DNA of 64,000 nt from Streptomyces olivaceoviridis (GCF_014650115.1 NZ_BMUI01000021.1:62001-126000); one strand, 5' to 3'; counted from the stretch's first letter, positions 49,928 to 58,889 are shown. The notes: generated by a model not told the origin, from the letters alone. Made by a program: numbers and translations.

Positions 49928-50605
49928 GTGGCACCACGACCCTTGCATGAAATCGTCGAACCGGGCTGGGCGAAGGCCCTGGAACCCGTCGCCGGACAGA
50001 TCGCCGCGATGGGCGACTTCCTGCGCGCGGAGATCGCCGCGGGGCGCACGTACCTCCCGGCCGGACCGAACGTCCTACGGGCCTTCCAGCAACCCTTCGA
50101 CGAGGTACGGGTCCTGATCGTGGGTCAGGACCCGTATCCCACGCCGGGGCACGCGGTGGGCCTGTCGTTCTCCGTGGCACCCGACGTGCGCCCGCTGCCG
50201 CCCAGCCTGATCAACATCTTCCGTGAGCTGACCGGCGACCTGGGGCTGCCCCAGCCGTCCACCGGGGATCTCACGCCGTGGACCGAGCAGGGCGTGCTGC
50301 TGCTGAACAGGGCGCTCACCACCGCGCCGCGCAGTCCGGGCGCGCATCGCGGCAAGGGCTGGGAGGAGGTCACCGAGCAGGCGATCCGGGCCCTGGCGGC
50401 ACGCGGCAAGCCGCTGGTGTCCATCCTGTGGGGCCGTGACGCCCGCAACCTGCGTCCGCTGCTGGGCCGTCTGCCGGCGGTGGAGTCCGCGCACCCCTCG
50501 CCGATGTCGGCCGACCGCGGCTTCTTCGGCTCGCGCCCCTTCAGCCGCGCCAACGACCTGCTGATCCAGCAGGGGGGACAGCCGGTGGACTGGCGTCTGC
50601 CGTGA
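49928..50605 (+). CDS. ung: Uracil-DNA glycosylase, family 1
   Basis: 225 residues, full length. The water-activating loop GQDPYPTPGHAVGLSFS has catalytic Asp68. The uracil-binding LLLNRALTT region carries the usual Asn. The leucine-intercalation loop is HPSPMSADRGFFGSRPFS, with the second catalytic His189. It removes uracil from DNA as the first step of base-excision repair. GTG 49928 fits the usual MAPRPLHEIVEPGW opening and has AGTAGGG upstream; a GTG nine bases earlier is an alternative. Confidence 0.97.
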   Translation: MAPRPLHEIVEPGWAKALEPVAGQIAAMGDFLRAEIAAGRTYLPAGPNVLRAFQQPFDEVRVLIVGQDPYPTPGHAVGLSFSVAPDVRPLPPSLINIFRELTGDLGLPQPSTGDLTPWTEQGVLLLNRALTTAPRSPGAHRGKGWEEVTEQAIRALAARGKPLVSILWGRDARNLRPLLGRLPAVESAHPSPMSADRGFFGSRPFSRANDLLIQQGGQPVDWRLP

Positions 50606-50804
50606 CCGCGTCCGGCACGGCTCCACGCCGCCGCCGACCTGCGGTTCCGTGTCCGGTTCCGCCACGACGCCCGGCACCTGTGCCGGGCGCGTGCCGGCCG
50701 CACGCGTCTTCCGGCCGTAACTCATCAGACAAAACAGGACGGATACCGCTCACCTGCACCCTCCCCGAACGGCGGAGGCCGGGAAGCCAGTAACATGCGG
50801 CGCC

Positions 50805-51731
50805 ATGAGCTCCCCCACTGGACCCGCGTCCGGCCTGCCCGTACGAATGCCGCGACCCCGCCAGCCCGGACGGCACCGCCGTCCGGAACCGCTGGTGGCT
50901 CCCGAGGGCGCGCCCGCGCTCGTCCTCGCGGTGCCCGGTGTGCCCAGCACCACCACGCGCAGCCTCGCCGAGGAGGTCGTGAGCATCGCCCGCTCCGAGC
51001 TGCCCGGCCTCGACGCCCGGATCGGGTACCTGGACGGGGACGACGCCGAGTTCCCCGCGCTGCGTTCCGTGCTGGCGCGCGCCGCCGAGGAGCGCACCGC
51101 CCGGTATGAGCAGGCCGTCGCCGCCGGGGTCGAGGGGATCAAGGAGCCCGACGGCCCGGTCGCGGTCGTCGTCCCGCTGCTGGCCGGTCCGGACAGCGCG
51201 CTGCTGCGTCAGATCCGTCAGGCCGTCATGGACAGCCGGGTCGCCGCCGAACTGACCGATGTCCTCGGCCCGCACCCGCTGCTCGCGGAGGCGCTGCACG
51301 TGCGGCTGTCGGAGGCGGGCCTGGCCCGTGCCGACCGCGCCCGGCTGTTCACCGTGGCCACCGCCGCGGACGGCATCATCCTGGCCTCCGTGGGCGGGGA
51401 GGAGGCCGTCCAGGCGGCCGGGATCACCGGCATGCTGCTCGCCGCGCGCCTGGCCGTGCCGGTGATGGCGGCGGCCCTGGACCAGGAGGGCTCCATCACC
51501 TCCGTGGCCGAGCAGCTGCGTTCCGCCGGCTCGCAGCAGCTGGCCCTGGCGCCGTACCTGATCGGCCCGGAGATCGAGCCGGCGCTGCTGGCCGCCGCCG
51601 CCGAGGAGGCGGGCTGCTCCACGTCCGAGGCGCTCGGCGCGTACCCGGCGATCGGCAAGCTCGCGCTCGCCAAGTACACGACGGCGCTGGGCATCGCCCC
51701 GCAGCAGCCGCAGAGCACGCCGGCCCGCTGA
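50805..51731 (+). CDS. CbiX/sirohydrochlorin-chelatase-like protein
   Basis: 308 residues of two similar alpha/beta modules, as in CbiX/SirB chelatases: APALVLAVPGVPSTTTRSLAEE, then VAVVVPLLAGPDSALLRQIRQ, and a second half with LFTVATAADG and LALAPYLIGPEIEPALLA. The usual metal-binding His residues of true chelatases (HGS at the start of each half) are replaced by PGV or absent, so chelation of cobalt or iron is doubtful. A degenerate paralogue is more likely. No tetrapyrrole genes are adjacent. A strong terminator follows the stop. Confidence 0.72.
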   Translation: MSSPTGPASGLPVRMPRPRQPGRHRRPEPLVAPEGAPALVLAVPGVPSTTTRSLAEEVVSIARSELPGLDARIGYLDGDDAEFPALRSVLARAAEERTARYEQAVAAGVEGIKEPDGPVAVVVPLLAGPDSALLRQIRQAVMDSRVAAELTDVLGPHPLLAEALHVRLSEAGLARADRARLFTVATAADGIILASVGGEEAVQAAGITGMLLAARLAVPVMAAALDQEGSITSVAEQLRSAGSQQLALAPYLIGPEIEPALLAAAAEEAGCSTSEALGAYPAIGKLALAKYTTALGIAPQQPQSTPAR

Positions 51732-51753
51732 CGCCCCGGCACCTGTACGACAC

Positions 51754-51781
51754 AGGGCCCGCTCCCGGACGGGAGCGGGCC
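51754..51781. terminator. Bidirectional hairpin terminator
   Basis: Perfect 12-bp arms GGGCCCGCTCCC / GGGAGCGGGCCC with a 4-nt loop followed by a short T-containing tail, between the convergent CbiX-like and lactonase genes. Confidence 0.88.
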
Positions 51782-51864
51782 CTTCGCCTTGACCGAGGGT
51801 CCCGGCGCGCTCGGGGACGCGGCCTCACGAACCGGGTGACGGCGCCGCGGGCCCGCGGCGCGGC

Positions 51865-52902
51865 TCAGCCGAAAACCACGCAGGAGGCCGCCGGAACCCG
51901 TACGGAGCCGTCGTAGCGGGGCACGCCCGTCGTCCTGTCCACGGCGAACCAGGTCACGTCGCCGGAGCGCTCGTTCGCGGCGTAGAGGAAGCCGTCGTGC
52001 TCGGCCAGGGCGCGCGGCCAGTGCCCGCCGCAGGGCACCGTAGCGGTCAGCCGGAGCCCGTCCGCCTCGACGGCGAAGACGGACAGGACGTCCTCGCCGC
52101 GGGTCGCGGTCCACACGAAGCGGCCGTCGGGCGAGACGACGATTCCCGACGGGTAGGCGTCGCCGGCGGGCGCGCCGGGCAGCACGGGTACTTCCGTCAG
52201 CGGCTTCAGGAAACCGCTCGCGGCGTCCCAGCGGCACACCGTGACCGTCGGGGTCAGCTCGTTGACCACGTAGGCGTGCTCGCCGTCCGGGTGGAAGGCG
52301 AGGTGGCGCGGCCCGGAGCCGGGGCGCAGGGCGATCTCGCGGTGCACGGCGGGACTGCCGTCCGCGAGGGTGCACACGCGCACCGAGTCGGTTCCGAGAT
52401 CGACGCTGACCGCCCACCGCCCGCTGGGGTCGGGCCGCACCTGGTGGGCGTGCGGGCCGCGCTGGCGCCGGTCGTGCGGTCCCGAGCCGGTGTGCTGGAG
52501 CCGTCCGGAGGGCGCGCCGGCGAGCGTGCCGTCCGGGCGCACGGGGACGGCGGTGACGCTGCCGCAGCCGTAGTTGGCGGTCAGCACGTGTCCGTCGTAC
52601 AGGCTGAGGTGGGTGGGGCCGCTGCCGGCCACCGGCACCGGGGGTCCGGCGGGTGCGAGCCGCTCACCGGTGACGCGGTAGGCGGCGACGGCGCCCTCGG
52701 CCGTCTCGCTGACCGCGTAGAGCGTGTGCCCGTCCGGTGACAGGGCCAGGTAGGACGGGTCGGGGACGTCCTGCACGGCGAAGGCTAGGGTGAGCGCCCC
52801 GGTCCCCGGCGCGACCTCGGCGGTCACCAGTCCCGGGCCGCCCGCCGCCGTGAACGATCCGATGAACGCCCGGCGCCTGCCCGCGCTGCCGTCCTGTGCC
52901 AC
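51865..52902 (-). CDS. Lactonase-family seven-bladed beta-propeller (6-phosphogluconolactonase type)
   Basis: 345 residues. The repeated blade pattern is clear: DPSYLALSPDGHTLYAVSE, GPTHLSLYDGHVLTANYG, GPRHLAFHPDGEHAYVVNEL and PSGIVVSPDGRFVWTATRG. It matches the YbhE/Pgl propeller family, which hydrolyses 6-phosphogluconolactone or acts on other lactones. No signal peptide is seen. GTG 52902 is preceded by GAGAGGGG. A GGTCTAGACC site, the core of the DasR responsive element, lies 67-76 bp upstream, hinting at control by amino-sugar availability. Confidence 0.9.
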   Translation of the reverse strand: MAQDGSAGRRRAFIGSFTAAGGPGLVTAEVAPGTGALTLAFAVQDVPDPSYLALSPDGHTLYAVSETAEGAVAAYRVTGERLAPAGPPVPVAGSGPTHLSLYDGHVLTANYGCGSVTAVPVRPDGTLAGAPSGRLQHTGSGPHDRRQRGPHAHQVRPDPSGRWAVSVDLGTDSVRVCTLADGSPAVHREIALRPGSGPRHLAFHPDGEHAYVVNELTPTVTVCRWDAASGFLKPLTEVPVLPGAPAGDAYPSGIVVSPDGRFVWTATRGEDVLSVFAVEADGLRLTATVPCGGHWPRALAEHDGFLYAANERSGDVTWFAVDRTTGVPRYDGSVRVPAASCVVFG

Positions 52903-52968
52903 CGTTGTCCCCTCTCGGTCGAGCCCGTCGAGCCGGTCCGGGGCCGACGGTAGCAGTCGCTCAGCCGA

Positions 52969-52978
52969 GGTCTAGACC
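52969..52978. promoter_or_regulatory. DasR-like core palindrome GGTCTAGACC
   Basis: Perfect 10-bp palindrome identical to the centre of the Streptomyces dre consensus (ACTGGTCTAGACCACT). The flanks match poorly, so it is a candidate weak site upstream of the lactonase gene. Confidence 0.5.
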
Positions 52979-53070
52979 AAGAGGCCGGGGCGGCAGGGCG
53001 GTTCTTCCGGGAGTTGGCGCACTTCCTCGCTCAGTGGGGGCGCGTTCAGGTCTCGTGCGCCCCGCCCCGG

Positions 53071-54561
53071 TCACGCCCCGGCCGGCCGGGAGCCCGACGG
53101 TGTGCGCAGCGGCTCCGCGAGGTCGGCGAGCGCGCGTTCCAGGCCGTGCAGATGCACCAGGGCGGGTTCGGCGGGCGGCTCGGCGGGGCGGCGCAGGGGT
53201 TCGAGGCGGCCGTCGGTGAGCGCCTCCACGGCGGCCTCCACCCGCCAGCAGGCGGCGGCGAGACGGGCGTCGTGTGAGGCCTCGGGGTCGGCGGCGACCG
53301 CGACCAGGCCCCGTATCTCGCGGGCGCAGTCGTCGAGGAGCGCCAGGACCCGGCGGGCCCGCGCCTTGCGCGCCGGCATCGGGTTCAGCGAGTGCACCAG
53401 CGGGGCCACCGAGAGCCGGACCCGGCCGAGCAGCTGCTCCAGTTCGGCCACGCGCGGCGCGGGGTCGGCGGTGGCGGAGCCGGCGAGGCGGGCGGCGGCC
53501 TCGGCCGTGCAGGCGTGCACACAGCGCAGGGCCCGCTGGATCCAGGCGTCGGTGGTGGCGTGCGTGGTGACCGGCAGCACGAACAGGACGGCGAGCGCGG
53601 CGCCGAGCGCCCCGACACCGGTTTCGACGAGCCGCAGCGCGAGCAGTCCGGGGCTGAGGACGCCGAGGAGGCCGTACAGGGACTCGGCGAGCAGGGTCAC
53701 CCAGAGCATCATCCAGGTGTAGGAGACGGCGGCCGTGTAGAAGATGCCGAACACGGCGACCGCGACGAGGACGGCCGTCGGCAGGGGCGCGCCGTGCACC
53801 GGGACGGCGATCAGGAAGCCCAGGCAGATGCCGATGACCGTGCCGAGGACCCGGCGGAAGCCGCGGACCAGCGTCTCACCGCGCGAGGCGGTGTTGACGA
53901 AGATCCACCAGGTGGCGCCGACGGCCCAGTACCAGCGCTGCCCGGACACCAGCTGGCCCACGACGAGCGCGAACCCGGCGCCGGCGGCGGCCTGGGCGGC
54001 CTGCCGGGTGGTCACCCGGGCCAGCCCGGTCCCGGCGGGCGGGGCCGGTACGGCGGCCGGGGGCAGCCGGCGCTCGTAGCACCAGAGGCCGAACCGCACG
54101 ACGGCCGCGCTGAGCACGGAGAGCAGGACGGCGGCGTACAGCTCCGGCAGCTGTCGCGGGGCGGCGTGCAGGAACTGGGCCACGAAGAACGTCATGAAGG
54201 CGAACACGCCGAGGCTGTGCCCGCGCGGTCCCCACCGGCGGGCGTAGACGCCGGCGCCGACGACGGCCAGGAAGGTGAGGTCGCGGGCGACGGGGTGGTC
54301 GTGCAGCCCGGCCGCGGCGGCGAGCACCGGCACGCCCACGACGGGCAGCAGGGCGGTGGTGACCGCCTGCCCGCGCACGGTGGGGTCGGCGACGGTGAAC
54401 AGCGCGAGCAGCGCGGCGAGGCCGCCGGTGACCGCACCGGCGAGGGAGTGTCCGGCGAGCCCGCAGACCACCACGGCCAGTCCGATGCCGAGGACGGCCC
54501 GCGCGGCGAAGCGCAACCGCGCCCGTCCCGGGTCCGGAGCCGCGAACATCCTCTTCAGCAC
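53071..54561 (-). CDS. FUSC-family membrane protein (second paralogue)
   Basis: 496 residues with two clusters of hydrophobic helices (~15-155 and ~195-330). AAAGAGFALVVGQLVSGQRWYWAVG is in the first half of the second cluster, and NTASRGETLVRGFRRVLGT is the FUSC signature. A hydrophilic C-terminal helical domain follows. It probably exports aromatic or other small toxic acids. It is not close in sequence to the MarR-linked FUSC at 24 kb. GTG 54561 follows AGGGGAGGG. It is divergent from an Lrp-type regulator gene with 238 bp between starts, so the regulator likely controls it. Confidence 0.9.
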   Translation of the reverse strand: MLKRMFAAPDPGRARLRFAARAVLGIGLAVVVCGLAGHSLAGAVTGGLAALLALFTVADPTVRGQAVTTALLPVVGVPVLAAAAGLHDHPVARDLTFLAVVGAGVYARRWGPRGHSLGVFAFMTFFVAQFLHAAPRQLPELYAAVLLSVLSAAVVRFGLWCYERRLPPAAVPAPPAGTGLARVTTRQAAQAAAGAGFALVVGQLVSGQRWYWAVGATWWIFVNTASRGETLVRGFRRVLGTVIGICLGFLIAVPVHGAPLPTAVLVAVAVFGIFYTAAVSYTWMMLWVTLLAESLYGLLGVLSPGLLALRLVETGVGALGAALAVLFVLPVTTHATTDAWIQRALRCVHACTAEAAARLAGSATADPAPRVAELEQLLGRVRLSVAPLVHSLNPMPARKARARRVLALLDDCAREIRGLVAVAADPEASHDARLAAACWRVEAAVEALTDGRLEPLRRPAEPPAEPALVHLHGLERALADLAEPLRTPSGSRPAGA

Positions 54562-54689
54562 TGCTGCCCTCCCCTGGGTGCATGGGTACACCGGCACAGA
54601 AAAGGCGCCGCGGGGATCCGCAGCGCCATCGACACGCCCATAAGAGCATCACCGAGGTCACTGGCTCAAGTGTGTCGCGAATCGCTGAG

Positions 54690-54790
54690 CCATTGGCACA
54701 GCACCGGTTCGGCGCCCACGCTCACCGGAACGCCATCGGAGCAGGTGGGGAGGCACGCGCGGATCTGGTTCACCTGGACCATTGGTACAG
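54690..54790. promoter_or_regulatory. Paired CCATTGGYACAG motifs, candidate Lrp sites
   Basis: CCATTGGCACAG (54690-54701) and CCATTGGTACAG (54779-54790) are the same 12-mer with one difference, 89 bp apart, in the divergent FUSC/Lrp gap. The second lies next to the Lrp start. Repeated sites suit the multimeric Lrp/AsnC proteins. Confidence 0.6.
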
Positions 54791-54799
54791 TCGTCCATC

Positions 54800-55276
54800 A
54801 TGGCCGTGGACGCACTCGACACCCGCATCCTGCGGCTGCTCCTGGAGCAGCCGCGCACCAGCGTGCGCGAGTACGCCCGCATCCTCGGCGTGGCCCGCGG
54901 CACGCTCCAGGCCCGGCTGGACCGGATGGAACGGGACGGTGTGATCACCGGCACGGGTCCCTCCCTGTCCCCGGCCGCGCTCGGCCACCCGGTGCTGGCG
55001 TTCGTGCACATCGAGGTCACCCAGGGCCACCTGGACGACGTGGGGGACGCGCTGGCGGCCGTACCCGAGATCGTGGAGGCCTTCTCGATCACCGGTGGCG
55101 GAGACCTGCTCGCGCGCGTGGTGGGCCGGGACAACGCCCATCTGGAGGACGTGATCCAGAAGCTGATCAGCCTCCCGGGCGTGGTACGCACCCGTACCGA
55201 GGTGGCACTGCGCGAGCGCGTCCCGTACCGGCTGCTGCCCCTGGTGGAGTCGGTGGGCCGGGCGGCCCCCTCCTGA
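54800..55276 (+). CDS. Lrp/AsnC-family transcriptional regulator
   Basis: 158 residues. The N-terminal HTH (DTRILRLLLEQPRTSVREYA, LGVARGTLQARLDRMERDG) is followed by the RAM effector domain (AFVHIEVTQGHLDDV, AFSITGGGDLLARVVG). Such proteins bind amino acids and form octamers on DNA. ATG 54800 has no ribosome site, and a possible TACAGT -10 (54786-54791) lies only 8-9 bp before it, so the mRNA may be leaderless. It is divergent from the FUSC gene; an amino-acid or acid export response is the simplest model. The HAD gene follows by 20 bp. Confidence 0.92.
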   Translation: MAVDALDTRILRLLLEQPRTSVREYARILGVARGTLQARLDRMERDGVITGTGPSLSPAALGHPVLAFVHIEVTQGHLDDVGDALAAVPEIVEAFSITGGGDLLARVVGRDNAHLEDVIQKLISLPGVVRTRTEVALRERVPYRLLPLVESVGRAAPS

Positions 55277-55296
55277 CGCTTGGCATCCTGGACGCC

Positions 55297-55985
55297 ATGA
55301 GCGATCTCGGCGCCCTCTCGGTCATCTTCGATCTCGACGGAACGCTGGTGGACAGCGAGCCGAACTACTACGAGGCGAGCCGGCAGACGCTGGCCGAGCA
55401 CGGCGTCCCGGACTTCACCTGGGAGGACCACGAGAGCTACGTCGGCATCAGCACCCGGGAGACGGTGACGATGTGGCGGGAGCGCTACGGCCTGCGTGCC
55501 TCGGCAGCGGAGCTGCTGGCCGCGACGGACCGCCGCTACCTGGAGCTGGCCCGTACCCGCACGCGCGCGTACCCGGAGATGCGCGCGTTCGTGGAGCTGC
55601 TGGCCGCGGCGAACGTCCCGATGGCGGTGGCGTCGGGCTCCTCCCCAAAGGCCATCGGGGCGATCCTGGCGGGCACCGGCCTGGGCGCCTTCCTGCGCAC
55701 GGTGGTCTCGGCCGACGAGGTCCCGCACGGCAAGCCGGCCCCTGACGTCTTCCTGGAGGCGGCCCGCCGGCTCGGCGCGGACCCGGCCGACTGCGTGGTC
55801 CTGGAGGACGCGGCCCCCGGGGCTGCCGCCGCCCACGCGGCCGGCATGCGCTGCCTGGCCGTCCCGTACGTCCCCGCCCAGGCCGGCGCCCCGGATTCGG
55901 CACCGCGACCCTGCTCCTGCCGGGCGGCCAGGCCGAGTTCACGGCGCGGTCGGCGTACGCGTGGCTGCGGGACACGGCCCGCTGA
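55297..55985 (+). CDS. HAD phosphatase with a frameshift near the 3' end
   Basis: HAD subfamily IA with VIFDLDGTLVDSEPN (motif I, both Asp present), VASGSSPKAIG (motif II), HGKPAPDVFLEAA (Lys) and VVLEDAAPGAAAA (motif IV). It would act on a phosphosugar such as beta-phosphoglucose. The frame is good to about 55890 (residue ~198). The normal ending, GFGTATLLLPGGQAEFT..AYAWLRDTAR, then continues one frame off and stops at 55985. Without the shift the original frame runs on to 56250 as Arg/Gly-rich nonsense. One base is missing near 55890: a true frameshift mutation or a sequencing error. All catalytic motifs precede it. Confidence 0.85.
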
Positions 55986-56267
55986 CCAACCCGCTCGTCA
56001 CGGCACCGGGTTCGCCCCCTCCCTGGGAGGAACCGCATGCCTGCGTGCGCCGCTCGGCGCGGTGGGGGCGGCGGCGCCCTTTCGGAGCAAGGGCACGCTG
56101 CCCGTCCACGTGGACAGGACCGGGGGTGCCTGGGTGGCCGGGGGACGGCCGGCTCGGGCGGACGGCGAGGCGTGGCGAGGGGGCGGGGGCGCGGAAGGCA
56201 CCGTTCCGGGGTGGCGCACGGTCGTTCCCGGCGTGCGCACACGGCGGTGACTGCATAGCGTTACCCC

Positions 56268-57767
56268 ATGAGCACAGAACAGGCCCGGACCGCCCCCGAC
56301 GAGCGGCGGTGGCAGGCGCTCGGGGTCTGTCTGGCAGCGGGCTTCATCTCGCTCCTCGACACCTCGATCGTGAACGTGGCGCTGCCCTCGCTGGAGCGCG
56401 GACTCGGGGCCTCGGAGGCGACCCAGGCATGGGTGGTCTCCGGGTACGCCCTCACCTTCGGACTGGCGCTGGTCCCGGCCGGCCGGCTGGGCGACATGCG
56501 TGGCCGGCGCCAGGCCTTCCTCTTCGGGCTCGCCCTGTTCACGGTGGCCTCGGCGGCGTGCGGGTTCGCGCCCGGTACCGGCTGGCTGGTGGTGTTCCGG
56601 CTGATCCAGGGCGCGGCGGCGGGCATCGTCGCGCCGCAGACCTCGGGGCTGATCCAGCAGATGTTCCAGAGCTCCGAGCGGGCCAAGGCCTTCGGGGTGC
56701 TCGGCACCGTCATCGGGGTGTCCACGGCAACGGGTCCGCTGGCGGGCGGCCTGCTGATCGATGCCGCCGGCACCGACGACGGCTGGCGCTGGGTGTTCTT
56801 CGTCAATCTGCCGATCGGGGTGGCCGCCTTCGCCGCGGGCCTCCGGCTGCTGCCGCGTTTCCCGGCGACGGGGAAGCACGAGGAGTTCGACCTGTTCGGA
56901 GTGTTCCTCCTCGGCGCGGGCGTGCTCGCGCTCATGCTGCCCCTGGTCCAGGAGCAGCAGTGGACCGGCCGGGAGAAGTGGGCGCTGATGCCGCTGGCCG
57001 TGGTGCTGCTGGGCGCGTTCTGGGCGTGGGAGAGACGGCAGGGGCGGCTCGGCCGGGCCCCGCTGGTCGACCTGGCGCTGTTCTCCCTGCGCTCCTTCAC
57101 GCTCGGCGCCCTGATCAGCCTCAGCTACTTCGCGGGCTTCACCACGGTCTTCTTCCTCTACGCCCTGTACCTCCAGAACGGGGTGGGATACAGCGCGCTC
57201 GCCTCGGGGCTCACAGTCCTGCCCTTCGCGGCGGCCTCGGCGGTCGGCGCCGCCCTCGGCGGCCGGCTGGTGGTGCGCTTCGGCCGCAAGCTGGTCGTCA
57301 TCGGGCTGGCCGGGGTGGCCCTGGGCGTGCTCGGGGTCGTGGCGGCGGTGGAGCTGGTGCCCGGACGGAATGTGGGATGGGCGTCGGCACTGCCCCTGCT
57401 CGTCGGCGGCATCGGGTCCGGCCTGACCGTCTCCCCGAACACCACCCTCACCCTCACCCGCGTCCCCGTGCACCGAGCGGGCGCGGCCGGCGGCGTCCTC
57501 CAGACGGGCCAGCGCGTCGGCTCGGCGGCCGGGATCGCGGTGGTGAGCGCGGTGTACTTCGCCCACCTCGCCAATCACGGCCGCGCGGACACGGCACTCC
57601 AGCTCGGGCTGCTCGCCGTCGCGGGGATCATCCTGGTCGCACTCGTGCTCGCGGTCGCCGACCTGCGCGAACGCCAGGTGCGCCCGGAACCGGAGAAGGC
57701 CGCGGAGCCGGTCGGGCGGGGCTGGGAAGAGGGAGGTGCCGTGGAGGGGGTGCGGCCTGGTCCGTAA
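56268..57767 (+). CDS. DHA2-family (14-helix) MFS drug:proton antiporter
   Basis: 499 residues, 14 hydrophobic helices. The N-terminal LLDTSIVNVALPSLERGLG is the helix 1 motif D1 of DHA2 pumps. LGDMRGRRQAFLFGL is the MFS motif A loop, and LGTVIGVSTATGPLAGGLL is motif C, the antiporter motif. It exports drugs or metabolites with proton entry. The ATG lies beyond the frameshifted HAD gene. It is convergent with the LysR-like gene, only 5 bp between stops, and no dedicated regulator is adjacent. No EmrA-type adaptor is present. Confidence 0.93.
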   Translation: MSTEQARTAPDERRWQALGVCLAAGFISLLDTSIVNVALPSLERGLGASEATQAWVVSGYALTFGLALVPAGRLGDMRGRRQAFLFGLALFTVASAACGFAPGTGWLVVFRLIQGAAAGIVAPQTSGLIQQMFQSSERAKAFGVLGTVIGVSTATGPLAGGLLIDAAGTDDGWRWVFFVNLPIGVAAFAAGLRLLPRFPATGKHEEFDLFGVFLLGAGVLALMLPLVQEQQWTGREKWALMPLAVVLLGAFWAWERRQGRLGRAPLVDLALFSLRSFTLGALISLSYFAGFTTVFFLYALYLQNGVGYSALASGLTVLPFAAASAVGAALGGRLVVRFGRKLVVIGLAGVALGVLGVVAAVELVPGRNVGWASALPLLVGGIGSGLTVSPNTTLTLTRVPVHRAGAAGGVLQTGQRVGSAAGIAVVSAVYFAHLANHGRADTALQLGLLAVAGIILVALVLAVADLRERQVRPEPEKAAEPVGRGWEEGGAVEGVRPGP

Positions 57768-57772
57768 GGGCC

Positions 57773-58588
57773 TCACGACCTCCGGCGCGGCTTCCCCCGC
57801 TTGGCCGGCTTGCCCCCGCCGCCCGTGCGGGCGCGTGCCGTACGGCCGCCAGGCTTGCCCGAGGACCCCGCCGACGGCTTCCCGGACGACTTGGCCTGCG
57901 ACTTCGCGGCCGGTGCCTGGCGGGTGACGCCCTGGTCGGAGCGCTTGCGCTGTTCGTCGGCCGAGGGCTTCACCGCCGTACGACCCCTGGTGCTGTTGAC
58001 CGTGCGTCCGCGCACGATGCCGATGAACTCCTCCACCAGGTCGGTGGTGGCCTCCTCCGGCCAGGACAGGGCGACGCTGGACTGCGGGGCGTCGACGACC
58101 GGGCGGTAGGTGAGGTCCCGGCGGTGGTACAGGCGGGCCAGGGACTGCGGGACGACCAGGAGGCCGACGTTCGCCGCCACCAGCTCGATGGCGTCCGGGG
58201 TGGTCGCGGGCCGCTCGAAGGCCGGTTCACCGGGCGGGGCCTCCCAGTCGAAGACGTCGTCCAGGGGGTGGAAGAGCACCTCGTCGGCGAGGTCGGCCAG
58301 GGTCACCTCGTCCGCCGCCGTCAGCAGGTGGTCCTTGGGGACGACGACCACCGAGGTCTCGGTGTAGAGCGGGATCGCGCTGAAGAACGTACGGTCCACC
58401 GGCAGCCGGACGAAGCCCGCGTCGGCCTCGCCCGCGCGCAGCAGCTCGGGCACCTCGGTGGCCGGGACCTGGACCAGGGTGAGCGGGATGCCGGGCAGGC
58501 GCTCGTTCCAGATCCTCACCCACTTGGCGGGCGTCACTCCGGGAACGTACGCGAGCCGGAACGACGGTGAATCCTCCGAGCCTGTCAT
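57773..58588 (-). CDS. LysR-type substrate-binding domain without HTH, with basic tail
   Basis: 271 residues. Residues ~8-200 match the periplasmic-binding-like effector domain of LysR regulators (FRLAYVPGVTPAKWVRIW, LRAGEADAGFVRLPVD, VVVPKDHLLTAADEVTLADLADE), but no N-terminal DNA-binding domain exists and no room for one upstream. The last ~70 residues are Lys/Arg/Ser/Gly-rich (KPAKRGKPRRRS at the end), which may bind nucleic acid or other proteins. It is divergent from DUF5997 across a 301-bp repeat-containing gap; the two families are, from memory, commonly paired. Function unknown. Confidence 0.85.
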   Translation of the reverse strand: MTGSEDSPSFRLAYVPGVTPAKWVRIWNERLPGIPLTLVQVPATEVPELLRAGEADAGFVRLPVDRTFFSAIPLYTETSVVVVPKDHLLTAADEVTLADLADEVLFHPLDDVFDWEAPPGEPAFERPATTPDAIELVAANVGLLVVPQSLARLYHRRDLTYRPVVDAPQSSVALSWPEEATTDLVEEFIGIVRGRTVNSTRGRTAVKPSADEQRKRSDQGVTRQAPAAKSQAKSSGKPSAGSSGKPGGRTARARTGGGGKPAKRGKPRRRS

Positions 58589-58660
58589 CAGGCCAGGTTA
58601 CCGGCCCGGCCGGACCCCTCCCCCACGGGCCGCCGGCACGGCTCTCCGCCGCCGGCCCCC

Positions 58661-58806
58661 ACCGGGCCTCTCCGGCAGGCTCCCGCCTCCGCCGCCACCG
58701 GCCCCGCCGGCCCTCGCCGGCCGGCACCCGCCTCCCGCACGCACCGAGACCCACCGGCAGGCACCCCGCCTCCCGCACGCACCGGGCCTCGCCGGCGGGC
58801 GCCGCC
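58661..58806. repeat. Imperfect tandem repeats in the LysR-like/DUF5997 gap
   Basis: Four GC-rich units of ~36-46 bp beginning with ACCGGGCCTC-like sequence (58661, 58697, 58743, 58781). The 20-mer CCCGCCTCCCGCACGCACCG occurs at 58727 and again at 58765. The remainder of the 301-bp gap shows no gene. Confidence 0.8.
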
Positions 58807-58889
58807 TGTGTTCCGGCACAGGCCGCCGTCCAGGCGCTCGTCACCGGCCGTGGTCGGCCCTCCCGCGCGCGGCCGATACCCTGGAGGGC

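Noticed and set aside
50805..51731. Genuine sirohydrochlorin cobalt/iron chelatase
   Set aside because: Metal-binding His of both halves are missing and no tetrapyrrole genes are adjacent.
53392..56250. 952-codon plus-strand open frame
   Set aside because: Its first part is antisense to FUSC; only the HAD part (from 55297) is real, up to the frameshift.
58589..58889. CRISPR-like array in the repeat region
   Set aside because: Units are imperfect, adjacent and of unequal length; there are no unique spacers and no cas genes.
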